NCBI GenBank assembly: GCA_024697425.1
Contig: JAILFT010000008.1
Location: forward strand, 1-35,124
Length of the DNA: 35,124 bases
DNA from: Butyrivibrio sp.
GTDB lineage: Bacteria > Bacillota > Clostridia > Lachnospirales > Lachnospiraceae
Direction: 5' to 3'
Shown piece after piece: positions 33,695-35,124 of this stretch. The position numbers were made by a program, and so were the translations under genes. A model generated the notes under the pieces. The model worked only from the letters and a program-made list of their open reading frames with translations, made no database searches and was not told the origin of the DNA. Every line of letters starts with the position of its first letter. Positions within the stretch are counted from its first letter, which is position 1.

Positions 33695-35124
33695 ATGGCA
33701 TTTGAAAGTAGTATTCCACGTTCCGATATGATAAGCTGTGCGCTCTGCTACAATGCGCCCTGTGATAAGGCCTGTCCTTACATGATCCCTTCGGACACTC
33801 TAAGAAGCATCTGGTTTGACAATTCGGCTGTTGCAGCCGCAACCGTTCCCGATAAAAATGTGTGTCTTACCTGCAATTCCCCATGTGAGGAAGAATGTGT
33901 AAGGCCTCACGCTGTACCCATAAAGAAGATTATGTCAAGGCTCCACGATGAGGTTAAGCCGTGCCATGATCTTCCTCTGCCTGATGATGAAAGTCTTCTT
34001 CGCTCGGATTTCTGCGGCATACCCCTGGAGAATCCTTTCCTTCTGGCATCGTCCGTAGTCAGCAGTACCTACGATATGTGCGCCAGGGCCTTTGAAGCGG
34101 GATGGGCCGGAGCATCATTCAAGACCATATGCAGCCTGGATATCCATGAAGCTTCTCCAAGATTCTCTGCCATTACCGGAGATGGCGGCTCCATAATCGG
34201 ATTCAAGAATATAGAACAGCTCTCCGATCACAGTGTATCTGAGAACATGGAGATATTCAGACGGCTTAAGGAGAACTACCCTACAAAATTCATACTTGCC
34301 TCCATCATGGGGCAGAATGAAGATGAATGGGAAGAACTTGCAAGACTCTGCCAGGAAAACGGCGCCGATGCCATTGAGCTTAATTTCTCCTGCCCCAATA
34401 TGATGGAAGAAGGCCTGGGCTCTGATATCGGCCAGGTTCCTGAACTTGTGGAGAAATTTACCGCCGCAGCAAGAAGGGGAGCTACAATTCCAATTCTGGC
34501 AAAACTGACTCCCAACGTTGCCACCATGTCTCCTGCCGCGGAGGCGGCTATCAGGGGCGGTGCCGACGGTATTGCTGCCATCAATACCATAAAGAGTATC
34601 ATTGGAGTTAATCCCCACACTTACGTTACCGCTCCAGCAGTAAGAGGAAAATCAGCCGTAGGCGGATACAGCGGAAATGCCGTTAAACCCATTGCTCTTC
34701 GCTTTGTGGCTGAGCTTGGTCAGAATCCTGCTCTTAAAGATAAGCACATAAGCGGAATGGGCGGAATTGAAACCTGGATGGATGCCCTGGAGTTTTTGAT
34801 GATGGGCGCTGAAAGTGTGCAGATTGCCACTGCTGTCATGCAGTATGGCTATAGAATAATAGATGACCTTAAATCCGGCCTGAACTACTATCTGGCGGAG
34901 AAGGGATTCAGAAATGCTCGGGAGGTTGTAGGGCTTGGTCTTGACTCCTTGAGCCCCACCACCGATGTACTGGAACGGGATTCCATCGTATATCCCAAGT
35001 TCCATCCGGGTAAATGCATCGGCTGTGGCCGCTGCATGATCTCCTGCGAAGACGGTGGCCACCAGGCAATCTATCTTGACGAAAACCGCAAAGCCCGAAT
35101 GGACGCAGCCAGCTGCGTCGGATG
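33695..35124 (+). CDS. Dihydropyrimidine dehydrogenase (PreA-like) Fe-S flavoprotein, 3' end beyond window
   Basis: The frame is open from the ATG at 33695 to the window edge (476 codons). The N-terminal ~100 residues carry two cysteine clusters (Cys15, 18, 23, 27 and Cys57, 60, 64, 68), resembling the Fe-S domain of dihydropyrimidine dehydrogenase and GltD-type proteins. An FMN-binding dihydroorotate-dehydrogenase-like barrel follows (about 105-420), with ENPFLLASS, ELNFSCPN (229-235), KLTPN (270-274) and ISGMGGIETW (352-361). A ferredoxin cluster CIGCGRCMISC is at 441-451, and a second begins at Cys474 at the edge. The family reduces uracil or thymine. The position of the catalytic Cys of mammalian enzymes appears to be Ile245, so the substrate is uncertain. 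Having the N-terminal Fe-S domain on a PreA-type subunit is notable. AAAGGAGG fixes the start. Confidence 0.85.
   Translation, partial: MAFESSIPRSDMISCALCYNAPCDKACPYMIPSDTLRSIWFDNSAVAAATVPDKNVCLTCNSPCEEECVRPHAVPIKKIMSRLHDEVKPCHDLPLPDDESLLRSDFCGIPLENPFLLASSVVSSTYDMCARAFEAGWAGASFKTICSLDIHEASPRFSAITGDGGSIIGFKNIEQLSDHSVSENMEIFRRLKENYPTKFILASIMGQNEDEWEELARLCQENGADAIELNFSCPNMMEEGLGSDIGQVPELVEKFTAAARRGATIPILAKLTPNVATMSPAAEAAIRGGADGIAAINTIKSIIGVNPHTYVTAPAVRGKSAVGGYSGNAVKPIALRFVAELGQNPALKDKHISGMGGIETWMDALEFLMMGAESVQIATAVMQYGYRIIDDLKSGLNYYLAEKGFRNAREVVGLGLDSLSPTTDVLERDSIVYPKFHPGKCIGCGRCMISCEDGGHQAIYLDENRKARMDAASCVG

Overview
The window looks like chromosome from a member of the Lachnospiraceae (class Clostridia), perhaps near Butyrivibrio or its relatives. 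This is judged from moderate G+C, strong AAGGAGG-type ribosome binding sites, giant secreted proteins built from InlB B-repeats, Ig-like and chitobiase-C-terminal-like modules, a clostridial Rex/NAD-repair cluster, and a carboxyspermidine-type polyamine operon. The species is inference. No tRNA, rRNA, phage, insertion sequence or CRISPR was seen. Almost every base lies in or next to a gene.

Layout. 1-1627 (-): 5' part of a SNF2-family helicase, cut by the window edge. 1715-6343 (-): a 1542-residue secreted InlB B-repeat protein. 6553-10697 (-): a four-gene redox/NAD-housekeeping group, rex > coiled-coil protein of unknown function > bifunctional NAD(P)HX epimerase/dehydratase > alanine racemase, with a good promoter in front of rex and a terminator after alr. 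10843-12564 (-): a methyl-accepting chemotaxis protein, divergent from 12778-14343 (+): hslO (Hsp33) followed directly by a TRIC/UPF0126 membrane protein. 14347-25260 (-): a seven-gene group read speA > speE > carboxynorspermidine synthase > carboxynorspermidine decarboxylase > agmatine deiminase > N-carbamoylputrescine amidase > an unusual double-AAA+ metalloprotease. 25407-33512 (-): a 2701-residue secreted papain-like protease with long Ig-like repeat arrays. 33695-35124 (+): a PreA/dihydropyrimidine-dehydrogenase-like flavoprotein, cut by the window edge.

How the genes fit together. The polyamine group encodes a complete route: arginine to agmatine (SpeA), to N-carbamoylputrescine (AguA), to putrescine (AguB), then to spermidine through carboxyspermidine (CANSDH then CANSDC). 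SpeE, an aminopropyltransferase that normally needs SpeD-made decarboxylated SAM, sits in the same operon although no speD is in the window. The rex group joins an NADH/NAD+ sensor to the enzymes that repair hydrated NAD(P)H.

The most unusual item is the last gene of the polyamine operon (14347-17763). It encodes a ClpB/ClpA-like AAA+ module, a degenerate receiver-like domain, an FtsH-like AAA+ module and an M41 zinc-protease domain in one polypeptide without a convincing membrane anchor. Other notable points are low-complexity insertions in two neighbouring polyamine enzymes, a hairpin and two overlapping mini-ORFs in the speA leader, a REP-like palindrome at the speA stop codon, and a probably leaderless SNF2 gene.
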